NCBI GenBank assembly: GCA_963836915.1
Contig: CAWILH010000002.1
Coordinates: 1,426,001 to 1,490,000 of the forward strand
DNA: 64,000 nucleotides
Reading direction: 5' to 3'
Source: Cryomorpha sp963836915
GTDB lineage: Bacteria > Bacteroidota > Bacteroidia > Flavobacteriales_D > Cryomorphaceae
The translations under genes were made by a program, and so were the position numbers. Positions 1-8,944 of this stretch are shown here, one piece after another (position 1 is the first letter of the stretch; the number at the start of each line of letters is the position of its first letter). The notes beneath the pieces were generated by a model. That model saw only the letters and a list, made by a program, of their open reading frames with translations, did not search any database and was not told the origin of the DNA.

Positions 1-228
1 GTACTTTACAATAATTTCAGTCAAAAAACATTTCATGCTGTGGCCAATGAGCATCCCAATAAAAAAGAATTTTACACCGATGCAGCCAAAAGATTGGGGC
101 TCTCCCCTCCTGCTTTTGACCGCTCAGACCTATCGACAGGGAAGACGATCGATAATGCCATCACCACGCAAACTGCTAAAATCCCAATGACTTTGGAAAA
201 AGTCTTAGAGCCGGCCGTAGCCGAGTAA
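1..228 (+). CDS. C-terminal end of an SDR/NAD-dependent epimerase-like protein (partial)
   Basis: The reading frame is open from base 1, so the gene starts before the window and only its last 75 residues are seen. The tail reads HPNKKEFYTDAAKRLGLSPP followed by GKTIDNA, which resembles the substrate-side C-terminus of extended SDR epimerase-like proteins of the YeeZ type. The Rossmann part with the nucleotide-binding glycines lies outside the window, so the family call rests on the tail alone. The next gene converges on it with 21 bases between the two stop codons. Confidence 0.5.
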   Translation, partial: VLYNNFSQKTFHAVANEHPNKKEFYTDAAKRLGLSPPAFDRSDLSTGKTIDNAITTQTAKIPMTLEKVLEPAVAE

Positions 229-249
229 ATTGATCAGTAAGGCTCTGGT

Positions 250-1203
250 TCAGCTTAATTTCCGGCTCGGCAAGAGCTGTGAAAGTTCTTTGGTCTCTTC
301 CTCAAGTTTTGTCGCAAAGGCCAACGCGGCGGTTGTACCCGCGTCACTTATTTTATGATTTTTCATGAGCCGCCATTTTTTTACACGTTTCATTAGTGGG
401 TAGGACTTCGGATCTATCAAAGACTCTGTAAATCTATCTTGGATTATATTTATTCCCAGCTCATTGAGATGGATCAGATCTTCTTGTCGATAATAGCGGT
501 AATCGCGCAGCTCATCCATTACCAACTCAAAGACCGGCAGGTAGGTGCAGGCTTCAAATCTCTTTTCGATTTGCTCGCAAAGTAGGATGAGCCTAGACTT
601 CGAGCGCATATTGGCCACAGCTCCATGCCGCAGGTGGCGAATCGGCGAGACGGTCAGAACCAGCTTGAGCTTCCTATTTACTTCGAGCAATTCTTGAATC
701 GCACCGGCCATCGCATCGAGCATATTATCTATATCAAGAATCTCTTTGGTAAAGTTTGCCGCCGGCAATCTATGGCAATTATTGACGATTTCGCCGCTGG
801 CAGTGTTTCTGAAGGCGATCGCCGTGCCGAAGGTGATAAAAAGGAAATCGGCAATGAGCAGACTTTGGCCTGTGACGCGCAAAGCCTTATTGACGTCATC
901 AAGATATTCCTGAGCATCATACCTATTGAAGCTACTGTGAAAACCGAGCGCGACCGTTTTACCACCGGCCTTTATCAGATCACGCTCATTTAGAGAATTT
1001 TCATTCAAGCTACGGGATAAATGCATAGCAATGCTTATCGGATTATAGCTGATACCGAGCGGATTGGAAACAGATTTGAAGAGCAGCTGTTCCATCCAAT
1101 TTCCAATATTTTCTGAAAAGCAGCTCCCCATGAAAACCAGATTATCTTCGTAATTCAATTTTTTGGAAAAGTCGGGGAAGGTTATGTGAGTGAAGTGGTT
1201 CAA
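250..1203 (-). CDS. GSCFA domain protein
   Basis: The 317-residue protein carries the defining motif VFMGSCFSENIG near residue 24-35, followed by NPLGISYNP, both hallmarks of the GSCFA family of Bacteroidota. These proteins have an SGNH-hydrolase-like fold, and the Ser-Cys of GSCF sits where the nucleophile would be; the substrate is not known. Later motifs typical of the family are visible, including the TFGTAIAF strand and VSPIRHLRHG. No signal peptide is seen, so it is probably cytoplasmic. The frame has no ATG near the expected N-terminus: an in-frame stop lies at about 1224, and the usable start is TTG at 1203. Confidence 0.85.
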   Translation of the reverse strand: MNHFTHITFPDFSKKLNYEDNLVFMGSCFSENIGNWMEQLLFKSVSNPLGISYNPISIAMHLSRSLNENSLNERDLIKAGGKTVALGFHSSFNRYDAQEYLDDVNKALRVTGQSLLIADFLFITFGTAIAFRNTASGEIVNNCHRLPAANFTKEILDIDNMLDAMAGAIQELLEVNRKLKLVLTVSPIRHLRHGAVANMRSKSRLILLCEQIEKRFEACTYLPVFELVMDELRDYRYYRQEDLIHLNELGINIIQDRFTESLIDPKSYPLMKRVKKWRLMKNHKISDAGTTAALAFATKLEEETKELSQLLPSRKLS

Positions 1204-1426
1204 AGGTTCAGAATTTGATATTCAAAGTTTCAAGCTACGGAAGGCATTTTAAATTATTAAATTAGAAGAGAAGCTTGATGAGAGTCTGACCCGATCAATT
1301 TTTTTGCCAATATGAAAACAATATAGAATTCAACTAAACTTTGAGCAATAGCTAATAAATATGAGCCTAAAATCATAGGCTGCCGTAGGAGACCAAATAA
1401 TTTTATCGCTTAATAATTTCCATTTC

Positions 1427-2818
1427 CTAAAGCAATTCCAAACATGCTTTAAGAATGTCATCACCTTTTTTGACATAAATGTCCGGACTCACCCCAACTT
1501 GGTCTAACCGCTCGAACGATTCTGTTCTAAAATCAGCGTTAGGAATGGCCGCCACAAATCCTTCAACGAGCACCATTTCTTTAGCGCTCAACATTTTACC
1601 CGCAGTAGCTTGACCAACCAAGCGCACCTTCTCAGCCTGCTTCAATCCATAGGCCAAGGGTTCACAAGTACTCGCGGTGCGATCGTTGATCAAAAGATAA
1701 ATTGGACAATGTATTAAACTATCTTTCGAATTAGGTATGAGCCGAAGGCGCAAACAGGGATTTTGGCTTAATGATTTAAAGAAATCATTGATATCCCCTC
1801 CGACAATTTCTTTGCAATTCTGGGGTAAACCATCCGTATTATTTTTGAAATGATTACGGGTAAGGAAATAACCACCAAACGTCGGTACTTGAACCAGATA
1901 TTTTGCCAACTCCAGAGCAGGCCCAACATTGCCTCCAGAGTTATCTCGCAAGTCAATTATTAAATTCTCAGGCTTTCTTTCAATGATATCCCGCATAGTC
2001 GCGCTTATCTTGGATATCGAACATTCGAAAGTTCGGATAGTGAGAATACAGTTACCTGCACTAAACTCAACTGCAATATCTTCAAGTGCTTCAGCTTTTT
2101 GTGAGATCGGTTCCCCATCATCGACGCCTTCATCGCCGACAGATTCACGCCACAATCCAATATGTGAATATGGCAAACTTCGAGAATAAAAGTAGAATGA
2201 AAATACAAAATGTAAATCATCCCGAGATAAAGAAGCATATTGCTCCAATTTTTTAGTAAACTTTCGATAACTTCTGACCTTCAAGTATGAAGGATCAAAA
2301 AAAGTAGAATTGAATTTTTTTATAAAATCTTGAGAGACATTTTTATAATCACGCAAAGCTTCAATGTTCCTGCTGGTCGAAAGATGACCATTGATAGTTC
2401 CTCGTTTTTCACCCTTCCTGTTTGTGAGTATTCCGTGTATCGCGTCGTTTTTAATGATTCCTTTAAAATAGAATCCCCCAAGCGGCGAATTGAAGGAAGT
2501 TCTAAACTTTCTAGTATTTATCGAATCTTCGTAATAACCTTTTACCCGTATTAATCTATCATCCTTTAAACCCCCAAAAAAGGATAGTTTCATTCTATCA
2601 AACCAGTTGTAGTTTACTTTATATTCGTTCAAAAGGCTACCACCTATTATTTCGCCATTTCTAGGTGTCAATTGCAAATAAAAGTCGACCTCCCCAATAT
2701 CACTCGATTGGAAGTGAACTAAATATATGTGGTCTACTAGGTCGCTGGACACAGCACAGGATTGAATACCGAAACCAAGCATAATGGATACAAGAAATCT
2801 CATGATTTTATAAGTCAT
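1427..2818 (-). CDS. S41-family serine peptidase, lipoprotein
   Basis: This is a C-terminal-processing (tail-specific) type protease domain on a lipoprotein. The N-terminus has a hydrophobic stretch ending in a lipobox (GIQSC, Cys about residue 21). The catalytic half contains IIDLRDNSGGN, the S41 substrate strand, then NDRTASTCEP, where the Ser two residues after the Thr is the expected nucleophile, and about 25 residues later ATAGK with the general-base Lys. No clear PDZ domain is visible in the N-terminal half, which is common in Bacteroidota S41 lipoproteins. A GTG at 2827 would add three residues; I prefer ATG at 2818. It is a single gene followed by a 223-base gap before GSCFA. Confidence 0.85.
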   Translation of the reverse strand: MTYKIMRFLVSIMLGFGIQSCAVSSDLVDHIYLVHFQSSDIGEVDFYLQLTPRNGEIIGGSLLNEYKVNYNWFDRMKLSFFGGLKDDRLIRVKGYYEDSINTRKFRTSFNSPLGGFYFKGIIKNDAIHGILTNRKGEKRGTINGHLSTSRNIEALRDYKNVSQDFIKKFNSTFFDPSYLKVRSYRKFTKKLEQYASLSRDDLHFVFSFYFYSRSLPYSHIGLWRESVGDEGVDDGEPISQKAEALEDIAVEFSAGNCILTIRTFECSISKISATMRDIIERKPENLIIDLRDNSGGNVGPALELAKYLVQVPTFGGYFLTRNHFKNNTDGLPQNCKEIVGGDINDFFKSLSQNPCLRLRLIPNSKDSLIHCPIYLLINDRTASTCEPLAYGLKQAEKVRLVGQATAGKMLSAKEMVLVEGFVAAIPNADFRTESFERLDQVGVSPDIYVKKGDDILKACLELL

Positions 2819-2850
2819 TATTTTCACTATAAAGAATCTCGAAGAAGGTT

Positions 2851-2937
2851 GGGAGTGTAATTTTAACTAGTCCGTTTAGCACGATAGGAATGAAGGTAAG
2901 CATAATTGCAAACTGACACAGTTAAAATTACACTCCC
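2851..2937. repeat. 87-bp element bounded by perfect 18-bp inverted repeats
   Basis: Bases 2851-2868 (GGGAGTGTAATTTTAACT) are repeated exactly as reverse complement at 2920-2937, with 51 bases between. The termini look like insertion-sequence ends, and from memory they resemble IS256-family ends of Bacteroidota. No transposase frame is inside and no target duplication is evident. It is probably a deletion relic or a miniature element. It lies just upstream of the S41 gene and 126 bp left of the IS66 element. Confidence 0.6.
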
Positions 2938-3131
2938 TGCACAACGTCCTGTAATCTATACCCGTCGAATTCGCTGTACAAGTAATAGACGAGCCTGATT
3001 GGCTATGCACGTGCCGCTTATTAAATGAGTAAAGGCTCTCTAAACGATTTGTAAAGTACGTATGTAAGCGCCCGACCATCCCATATTGCCCAATCTCAAC
3101 CCCTGCCTGATCTTTGTCAAAAATAATATTG

Positions 3132-3419
3132 ATGAAGTTACAAGAAAAAATGTTTGCCCTAGTTCAAGCATGGCACAAAAGTGGATTGACCAGACAGAAA
3201 TTTATATCTGGCAAGGCTGTTGGCATAGCAAAGTTTGATTATTGGATCTGTAAATACCGTAAAAGCCAATGCAGTTTAAAACAGAGTTTACCAGCTACGC
3301 ACTCACCCGAAGTATTTAAATCCTTTGCGTTTTCAGAAGAGCCCCGTGAAGCCGATGCGCGATCCATAAGTATGGAAATCGTCACTCCATCCGGCGTGCG
3401 CATAACCATTTACCAGTGA
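3132..3419 (+). CDS. tnpA: IS66 TnpA (OrfA) accessory protein
   Basis: A 95-residue protein of the IS66 OrfA type. It has the helix-turn-helix-like start MFALVQAWHKSGLTRQKFI and the FDYWICKYRK segment typical of short IS66 OrfA proteins in Bacteroidota, and a C-terminal strand (MEIVTPSGVRITIY) also seen in that family. The ATG at 3132 is preferred over the upstream TTG at 3114. Its stop codon overlaps the start of tnpB by one base, which suggests translational coupling. The role in transposition is known only from the family. Confidence 0.85.
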   Translation: MKLQEKMFALVQAWHKSGLTRQKFISGKAVGIAKFDYWICKYRKSQCSLKQSLPATHSPEVFKSFAFSEEPREADARSISMEIVTPSGVRITIYQ

Positions 3420-3769
3420 TGCTTGGTCTTGACGGATACCGAAAGGTTTTTCTTTACAGCCAGCCTTGCGATATGCGCAAAGGTTTTGATGGTCTTCATG
3501 GCATGGTGCTAAATGCCATGCAGATGGATGTGCGCTGTGGTGATCTCTTTGTGTTTGTGAGCAGAGACCGCAATAAAGCCAAAATACTCTACTGGGATAC
3601 CGATGGCCTGATCCTCTATTGCAAGCGGTTGGAAAAAGGGACTTTCAAACGTCCCACAGCCCGGCTTGACGCGCCAAACAGCGAGCTCACCAAGGAAGAA
3701 CTTTACATGATTTTGCGTGGGATCGATTTTGAGAAAACCAAGAAAAGAAAGCGGTATTTATCCCATTGA
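3419..3769 (+). CDS. tnpB: IS66 TnpB (Orf2-like) accessory protein
   Basis: A 116-residue protein with the highly conserved IS66 Orf2 signature: VFLYSQPCDMRKGFDGLHGM at the N-terminus, then DLFVFVSRDRNKAKILYWD and a C-terminal basic tail. Length matches the family. The start is the ATG at 3419 within TGATG, overlapping the stop of tnpA. TnpB is needed for IS66 transposition, but its biochemical role is unknown. Confidence 0.95.
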   Translation: MLGLDGYRKVFLYSQPCDMRKGFDGLHGMVLNAMQMDVRCGDLFVFVSRDRNKAKILYWDTDGLILYCKRLEKGTFKRPTARLDAPNSELTKEELYMILRGIDFEKTKKRKRYLSH

Positions 3770-3830
3770 ATTGTTCATACCATTGAGCTGAAACATCAGT
3801 GCGAACAGGGTGTTTGGCGTATATTTGGGT

Positions 3831-5366
3831 ATGCAACCGCCGCTCGAAAAACTGTCAAAAAATGAACTGATCCAACTGGTGAAGGATGGGGATGTGCGGC
3901 ATGAAAAAACACAGACCGAAGTAACCCGTCTTAAATTTATAATCAACCAATTGAACCGTATGCTTTTCGGTTCAAAAAGTGAGCGCTTTGAAGGCGATGA
4001 ACATGCCGGTCAGCTCAACCTTCCTTTTGAAGAACTAGAAGCAGCCAACGAGAACACCACCGACAGCCCGGTAAAAGAAACCATAACCTATACCCGCGAA
4101 AAGAACAAAAACCACAAAGGCAGAAACCAACTGCCCGATGACCTTCCGGTACACGAGATCGTAATAGAACCCTTGGAAGACACCGCCAATCTCGCAAAAA
4201 TAGGCGAAGAGCGCACCGAAATACTTGAGATAGCACCAGCTAGATTCTTCAAACTGGTTATAGTGCGGCCCAAATATGCTTTACCGAACGGTGAAGGCAT
4301 TGTGTGCGGCGACCTTCCATCACGCCCCATGGATAAGTGCCTTGCCGGCAATGTATTGTTGAGCTCTATTCTGATCAACAAATACGTTGACCATCTACCG
4401 CTCTACCGTCAACAGCAAATTTTTAAGCGCTCCGGCATACAGATCGCCCCTTCCACGATAGATGGTTGGGTAGCGCGGCTGGGCGCGCTGCTCGAGCCGC
4501 TGTACGATGCAATGGTAAATGTGGTGAAAAACGACGGTTACATTCAAGTAGATGAAACCCCGACCCGTGTAATGGACAAAACCAAAAAAGGGAAATGCCA
4601 CCGCGGATACTACTGGGTCTACCACACCCCACCAAAAAAAATGGTGGTGTTTGATTACCAGCCCGGTCGTGATAAAAATGCACCGCGGGCCATGCTCGCA
4701 GATTTTAAAGGCTACCTCCAGACCGACGGTTACCAATCTTACGCACAATATGGCAATAAAAAAGACGTGACGCACTTGGCTTGCTGGGCACACGCGCGCC
4801 GCTATTTTTTCGATGCCAAAAACCAAGACAAAGAACGTGCGGAATATGCGCTGGAGCGTATCCAAAAGCTATACGCTGTAGAGCGCGCGGCAAAAGACAT
4901 GGCTCCCGAAGCACGTAAAGAACTTCGCCTTGAAGAAGCACTGCCGATAATCAACGAACTTGGTAAATGGATGGCGAAAGAGTACAAGGCCGTTCTTCCA
5001 AAAAGCCTTATCGGCAAAGCCTTTTCATATTCCATCAACCTGTGGGGCCACCTGCAACACTACCTGTACAACGGACTGTTGCTCATGGACAATAATCTTA
5101 TAGAAAACTCAATAAGGCCAAATGCGCTGGGAAGAAAGAACTACCTCTTTGCCGGATCTCACCAGGGCGCGAAGCGCACAGCTATGTTCTACACATTTAC
5201 CGGTACCTGTAAAATGAAAGGCGTAGAACCCATGGCTTGGCTTACCGCTGTGCTTGGTAAAATAGCTGACCATCCGGTAAACAAACTTTTTGAACTCTTC
5301 CCAGGAAATCTCGACCTACCAGAGAAGTTGGCCAGCTTTAGCGAACTGGAAAATCAAGGGGTGTAG
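3831..5366 (+). CDS. tnpC: IS66 transposase TnpC (DDE)
   Basis: The 511-residue transposase follows tnpB. It starts with a coiled-coil leader (about residues 5-55), a linker and zinc-finger-like region, then the catalytic DDE core. The first Asp is in IQVDETP, the second in LQTDGYQSY and the Glu in LIENSIRP, followed by the conserved GRKNYLFAGS. A C-terminal IS66 tail domain (KGVEPMAWL) completes it. The ATG at 3831 is favoured over GTG at 3810. The stop codon lies just inside the right inverted repeat. No frameshift or stop interrupts it. Confidence 0.97.
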   Translation: MQPPLEKLSKNELIQLVKDGDVRHEKTQTEVTRLKFIINQLNRMLFGSKSERFEGDEHAGQLNLPFEELEAANENTTDSPVKETITYTREKNKNHKGRNQLPDDLPVHEIVIEPLEDTANLAKIGEERTEILEIAPARFFKLVIVRPKYALPNGEGIVCGDLPSRPMDKCLAGNVLLSSILINKYVDHLPLYRQQQIFKRSGIQIAPSTIDGWVARLGALLEPLYDAMVNVVKNDGYIQVDETPTRVMDKTKKGKCHRGYYWVYHTPPKKMVVFDYQPGRDKNAPRAMLADFKGYLQTDGYQSYAQYGNKKDVTHLACWAHARRYFFDAKNQDKERAEYALERIQKLYAVERAAKDMAPEARKELRLEEALPIINELGKWMAKEYKAVLPKSLIGKAFSYSINLWGHLQHYLYNGLLLMDNNLIENSIRPNALGRKNYLFAGSHQGAKRTAMFYTFTGTCKMKGVEPMAWLTAVLGKIADHPVNKLFELFPGNLDLPEKLASFSELENQGV

Positions 5367-5552
5367 TTGGTCGGGTGCTTACGTACGTATGGAAGTTTTT
5401 TTCTTTTAACTTGGGCTGTTGGGTAGTTACACTCAATTAATTGATCGAGAATATATTGAAGTTAGGGTTTTGTTAATATAAAGTCGATTTCGAAGATGTG
5501 CGGCTCAATATATGAATGCCAAACAGGAATTTTCGAAATTCACCTTCAATTA

Positions 5553-5582
5553 TTGTTTGAAGGTGGGAATTTTATATATTTG
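5553..5582 (+). promoter_or_regulatory. Predicted promoter of the tRNA-Pro gene
   Basis: TTG at 5553-5555, a 19-base spacer and TATATTTG at 5575-5582 match the Bacteroidota consensus TTG-N19-TAnnTTTG exactly. Transcription would start near 5589, about 95 bases before the tRNA. A 9-bp inverted repeat (CACCTTCAA at 5541-5549, complement at 5557-5565) overlaps the upstream element. It could be an operator, or the terminator of a transcript coming out of the IS66 element. Confidence 0.6.
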
Positions 5583-5684
5583 CGCTCCCAAACTGGGGAG
5601 AGCGCTTTCCGCAAATGTGCCAAAAGTCTCCGACCAGTATCGCATCCTTCCCCTTTTGGCGGAAAGGTCGATGAAAAGCACCTT

Positions 5685-5758
5685 CGGGGTGTAGCGTAGC
5701 CCGGTATCGCGCCTGCTTTGGGAGCAGGAGGTCGTAGGTTCGAATCCTGCCACCCCGA
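5685..5758 (+). tRNA. tRNA-Pro (anticodon UGG)
   Basis: A 74-base cloverleaf. The acceptor stem CGGGGTG (5685-5691) pairs with CACCCCG (5751-5757), with discriminator A at 5758. The anticodon stem CCTGC/GCAGG encloses loop TTTGGGA, giving anticodon TGG for proline. The T arm contains GGTTCGAATCC. CCA is not encoded. A rho-independent terminator follows 10 bases later. No other tRNA is adjacent. Confidence 0.97.
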
Positions 5759-5768
5759 CAATTTCAGC

Positions 5769-5799
5769 CCCATTTCGAGTAATCGGAATGGGTTTTTTT
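5769..5799 (+). terminator. Rho-independent terminator of tRNA-Pro
   Basis: CCCATTTCGA (5769-5778) pairs with TCGGAATGGG (5783-5792) through a 4-base loop, with one G-T pair, and is followed by seven T residues (5793-5799). Confidence 0.9.
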
Positions 5800-6103
5800 G
5801 TTTAGCCCAAAAGAATATGACGCCATCCTGGTACCTTTTTCCACATGATAATCTACGCCATTTATAGCGTTCAGCAGAACAGAATTCTGTCGGACTGACG
5901 CAAGACTGGGAAAAAGGATGAACAGGTATAGTACGGGTAGATCGAAATCAACAATAAAAGGAATTCACTGGGAATTGCTCAGGGCTATCCAGTGCGCTTC
6001 GCGATCCGAAGCGGCGACCTTGGATTTACCTAGTAGATATAATTGGGTTTTTCTGTTGGATGCCCAATCGAACAATCAATGATCATAAAACCGGTTTACA
6101 GTT
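5800..6103. other. Intergenic, no gene seen
   Basis: This 304-base stretch between the tRNA terminator and the stop codon of the desaturase-like gene holds no supportable reading frame, repeat or RNA gene. Confidence 0.6.
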
Positions 6104-6921
6104 TTAATAATCCGTCTTAATACTTTTATTAAACGGTATTTTAAACTGATACTTAAAGTCATGCGAAGTCGCATCATCCAGCACGTCAAGGCCGTACTTC
6201 ACCTTTTTGGGGTCATCGATGACCAAGGTTCCAAAGAACCGGTCCCAGATCGAGAAAATATTGCCAAAATTGCTATCTGTCCAAGGTCGCTCAAAATGAT
6301 GGTGAAACTTATGCATATTGGGAGTGATGAATACCAAACCCATCGTCTTGTCAACCCAAACGGGAGTAGTGATATTGGCATGGGTAGAATAGGTAAATAT
6401 TATGGTCACTATACGGTAGAAGAGATAATATGAGATCGAAGCCCAATAAGCACGGCTGCCAAAAGCGCAAAGAGTTCACGAAAGATATAATCGCCTGGAT
6501 GATGCCTTGTGCCACTGGTTACGTCCACCTTGGTATCACTGTGGTGTATCATGTGAAAGCGCCACATCCAGCTCACTTTATGGAGCAGGTAATGAACACC
6601 GTATTGCGCCACCAGATCAAAGAGCATGAGCGAGATGATAAGCTCAAGCCAAATAGGCAGATCAAAAAGAAATAGAAGTCCAAATTCACTGGTCTGAAGC
6701 CAACTGAAAACCCCTAGCGCCAGAATTCCAAAAAGCACGTTGATGATAAGCGTCATCGTAAGGAAAGTAAAGTTGAGCCCAGCGTGCTTCCATTTTTTAT
6801 ACGTGTGCGCCACCAACGGGTATGCTCCTTCCAAAAACCAGAACAGGCTAAGACAACCCACCAGCCATACCAGCTTTTGCCAAGTAGGCATATTTTCAAA
6901 AAACAATAAGAAGGTCTCCAT
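6104..6921 (-). CDS. Sterol desaturase / fatty acid hydroxylase family protein (frame broken near 6438)
   Basis: This is a membrane di-iron oxygenase-type protein. The three expected histidine clusters are present: HYLLHK, RFHMIHHSD and, after the break, HKFHHHFERP, together with several hydrophobic helices. The N-terminal frame runs to LLAAVLIGL and then shifts. In the +1 frame the protein continues directly as ISYYLFYRIVTIIFTYSTHA, so one base is missing at about 6438. The merged length (818 bases, remainder 2) fits a single deletion and a family-typical 272 residues. The ATG at 6921 is preferred over TTG at 6957. The substrate cannot be told from the sequence. Confidence 0.8.
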
Positions 6922-7007
6922 ATCTAGATGGTCTAATCGTTTATACAACGTCGACAAAATGTCCCAAGTTTAAAAGTACTCAAAATTTGAAAATCAAAAG
7001 CCCCTAC

Positions 7008-7244
7008 CTATTTGCGCAGATTGGGATTTTCTGATAGGTTAAAATCGAAGGAATTATTTCGCACAATAAATTTCTCGATGATCATTTCGTTTTCGGTGGC
7101 CAGACGGTATACGTACTCTCCTTTTGGAATTGCCTTACCATCAAAATTGAACCTGCAGGCTTGTCTAGCGCGCGCTTCCTGATTGAACAAAGTGACCACA
7201 TTGCAACCATTCATACCATAAACCGCTAGCGAAGTGCTTCTGGG
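7008..7244 (-). pseudogene. Remnant of a T9SS C-terminal sorting domain
   Basis: About 78 codons read SLAVYGMNGCNVVTLFNQEA and later FDGKAIPKGEYVYRLATEN. This is the pattern of the type A T9SS sorting domain (LxVYDxxG, then FDGxxLPxGxYxYRL). No secreted protein precedes it: an in-frame TAG lies just upstream, and the other frames do not restore a longer product. It is best read as the tail of a lost secreted protein. Confidence 0.55.
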
Positions 7245-7379
7245 CTATGCCGTGGTGAAACCACATTTGACCCGCCCTGTGTGGGGTTCGGTTATGAACT
7301 GAGCATCGAGGCATCTGAATGATCGAATGCACGGAGACCTTCTGTCTCAAGCGAATCATAAAAAAAATCGGGAGAACTG

Positions 7380-8202
7380 CTACTTACTAAACCTTTCCAT
7401 TGCTTTGGAAATAAGCTCCACCAATTTAGGTTCCGCCCTTCCGGCAATTTCTATGATCTCGGCAATGTTTACGGGTTGGAGTGTATCGGGATCGCACTCA
7501 TCCGTGAGTACGGAAATGGCCGCACAAGGAAGGCCGATCTGATTGGCCACAATTACTTCGGGCACTGTGCTCATGCCCACACAGTCGGCACCGATTCTAG
7601 CCAAAAAGCGATACTCGGCACGGGTTTCCAGGATGCGGGCCATGCACACAGGCATATACCCCTTCGTGCAAAATGATACCATGCCCTTCGGCAATTTTCT
7701 TGAAGGCAATGCGCATTGACGTATCGTAGGGAGCAGCCAGATCGGTAAAGCGCTGTCCGAAACGCTCATCGCTGAGACCGGTAAGGGGTGACCCCCCTTG
7801 AAGGTTGATATGATCGTCGATCAACATCAAGTCACCTTTTTTAAATTTTGGATTGATACTGCCCGCTGCATTGGAAAGGATCAGTCTGGAAACACCCAGC
7901 ATTTTAAATACCCTGATCGGAAATGTGACTTCTGCAAGACTATAGCCTTCATACAGGTGGAATCGACCCTGCATGGCTATTACCCTCTGCCCGCTCAGCT
8001 TACCGCATATTAGCTTGCCCGCATGAAACTCGACCGTAGAAACCGGAAAATGCGGTATCTTATCATATCCTATCGAAGCTTCAACTTCGATCTTTTCAAT
8101 CAGCCTTCCCAGCCCAGTGCCAAGCACGATCGCGGTCTGGGCGTCTGCAAAACCTTTTGATTCTAGGAATTCGGCGGTTTCTATGATATCTTCGAATTTC
8201 AT
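7380..8202 (-). CDS. punA: Purine nucleoside phosphorylase (frame broken near 7635)
   Basis: The enzyme splits purine nucleosides with phosphate in nucleotide salvage. The N-terminal part has IVLGTGLGRLIEKI (phosphate-binding loop), FHAGKL, GRFHLYEGY and LSNAAGSINP. The C-terminal part, in another frame, has LETRAEYRFLARIGADCVGM and STVPEVIVANQIG, all signatures of the trimeric PNP family. The frames join at VHGP-ILETRAEY if one base at about 7635-7636 is removed, giving about 274 residues, the normal family length. The true start is the ATG at 8202; the upstream 47 codons of the open frame are not conserved-looking. A one-base sequencing error is more likely than a dead gene. Confidence 0.9.
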
Positions 8203-8944
8203 GTCGAGCTTTTTTTTTGAAGAAGCGAAAGTAAGGTTTAAAGGCAATTTCAACGCGCACCGACCAAGAGCCTTAAGCCTTTGATTGCATAAAGCCATGA
8301 AGCAGAGAAACGGTTGACAGCAAAACCCGAGCTCGATTCTCATTCGGATTCAGAACAGCTGCTCATGAATGAGTTAACATTCAATGAAATAGCCTCTGGA
8401 AAGCTCAGTATTGAACATAGACTCAAATCTTGAAGTTTTGAATTCAAGGGGTGGCTATTTTGATTATAAATAAATCTTCCGCGTCCCATTTTCTTGCTTT
8501 AGCGCGCCAAATTTCTAAACATGATCTCCATGGATCGCCCTTTTTGAACATCTGAATTTTCGGATGTGAATCGAGCTCAAGTGTATAATATTTCGAGAAC
8601 CAATAGTTTGCCTGCAATCCCCAAATTGGTCTTCAAAGAAAACCGTCCACTAGGTAGAGTCTGTCAATACAGTCGGGTGGCTTGATCAAAGAGTTCGATA
8701 GCAACGCGCGCGCAGTTCTAAAAATCAAGGAGTCCCGCTCGAGCGGGACGACTGTTTTTAGAATAAGTGCAAGGCAGATAGCGGACTCTATGGACAGACA
8801 CTAGGTAGTTCATCGGCTCACTGCCTTTGGTGAATAGTACCTAGACAAAATAATGAAATTTCTTTTTTGGCCTGTGAGAGTTAGACTTAGTGCTCAAATT
8901 ACTGCCTTGCGATACGGGGATTAGGCTATTGGGCTATGCCAAAG
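8203..8944. other. Intergenic region containing a MITE
   Basis: No protein gene is supported in these 742 bases. A TACTTTCG, close to the -7 consensus, lies 28-35 bases upstream of the PNP start. The stretch 8649-8808 is a miniature transposable element described separately. Confidence 0.6.
8658..8799. mobile_element. 142-bp MITE with terminal inverted repeats and 9-bp target duplication
   Basis: The left end GTCTGTCAATACAGTC (8659-8674) and the complement of the right end (8784-8799, GTCTGTCCATAGAGTC) match at 14 of 16 bases. The element is flanked by an exact 9-bp direct repeat, ACTAGGTAG, at 8649-8657 and 8800-8808, so the empty site can be reconstructed. The interior carries a perfect 18-bp palindrome (8732-8749) nested inside a second inverted repeat, TTCTAAAAA at 8716-8724 and complement at 8755-8763. 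No transposase is encoded. A related left end occurs at 13754. Confidence 0.8.

Larger units (their letters stand above)
3064..5382 (+). mobile_element. Complete IS66-family insertion sequence
   Basis: A 2319-bp element with the three-gene organisation of IS66 (tnpA, tnpB, tnpC). Its ends are imperfect inverted repeats: GTAAGCGCCCGACCA at 3064-3078 and its complement with one mismatch at 5368-5382. An exact 8-bp target duplication, GTACGTAT, flanks it at 3056-3063 and 5383-5390; 8 bp is the size known for IS66. All three reading frames are open, so the element looks intact and recently inserted. It landed between the S41 gene and the promoter of the tRNA-Pro gene. Confidence 0.97.

Noticed and set aside
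625..993. 122-residue plus-strand frame
   Set aside because: It is antisense to the well-supported GSCFA gene and has no features of its own.
2876..3079. 67-residue minus-strand frame at the left border of the IS66 element
   Set aside because: It spans the inverted-repeat relic and the IS end, has random composition and no recognisable features.
4395..4865. 156-residue frame antisense to the IS66 transposase
   Set aside because: It lies entirely inside tnpC on the opposite strand and is a shadow of the transposase codons.
8658..8799. Small RNA gene with a nested hairpin
   Set aside because: The terminal repeats and exact target duplication explain the structure better as a MITE, and no promoter was found.
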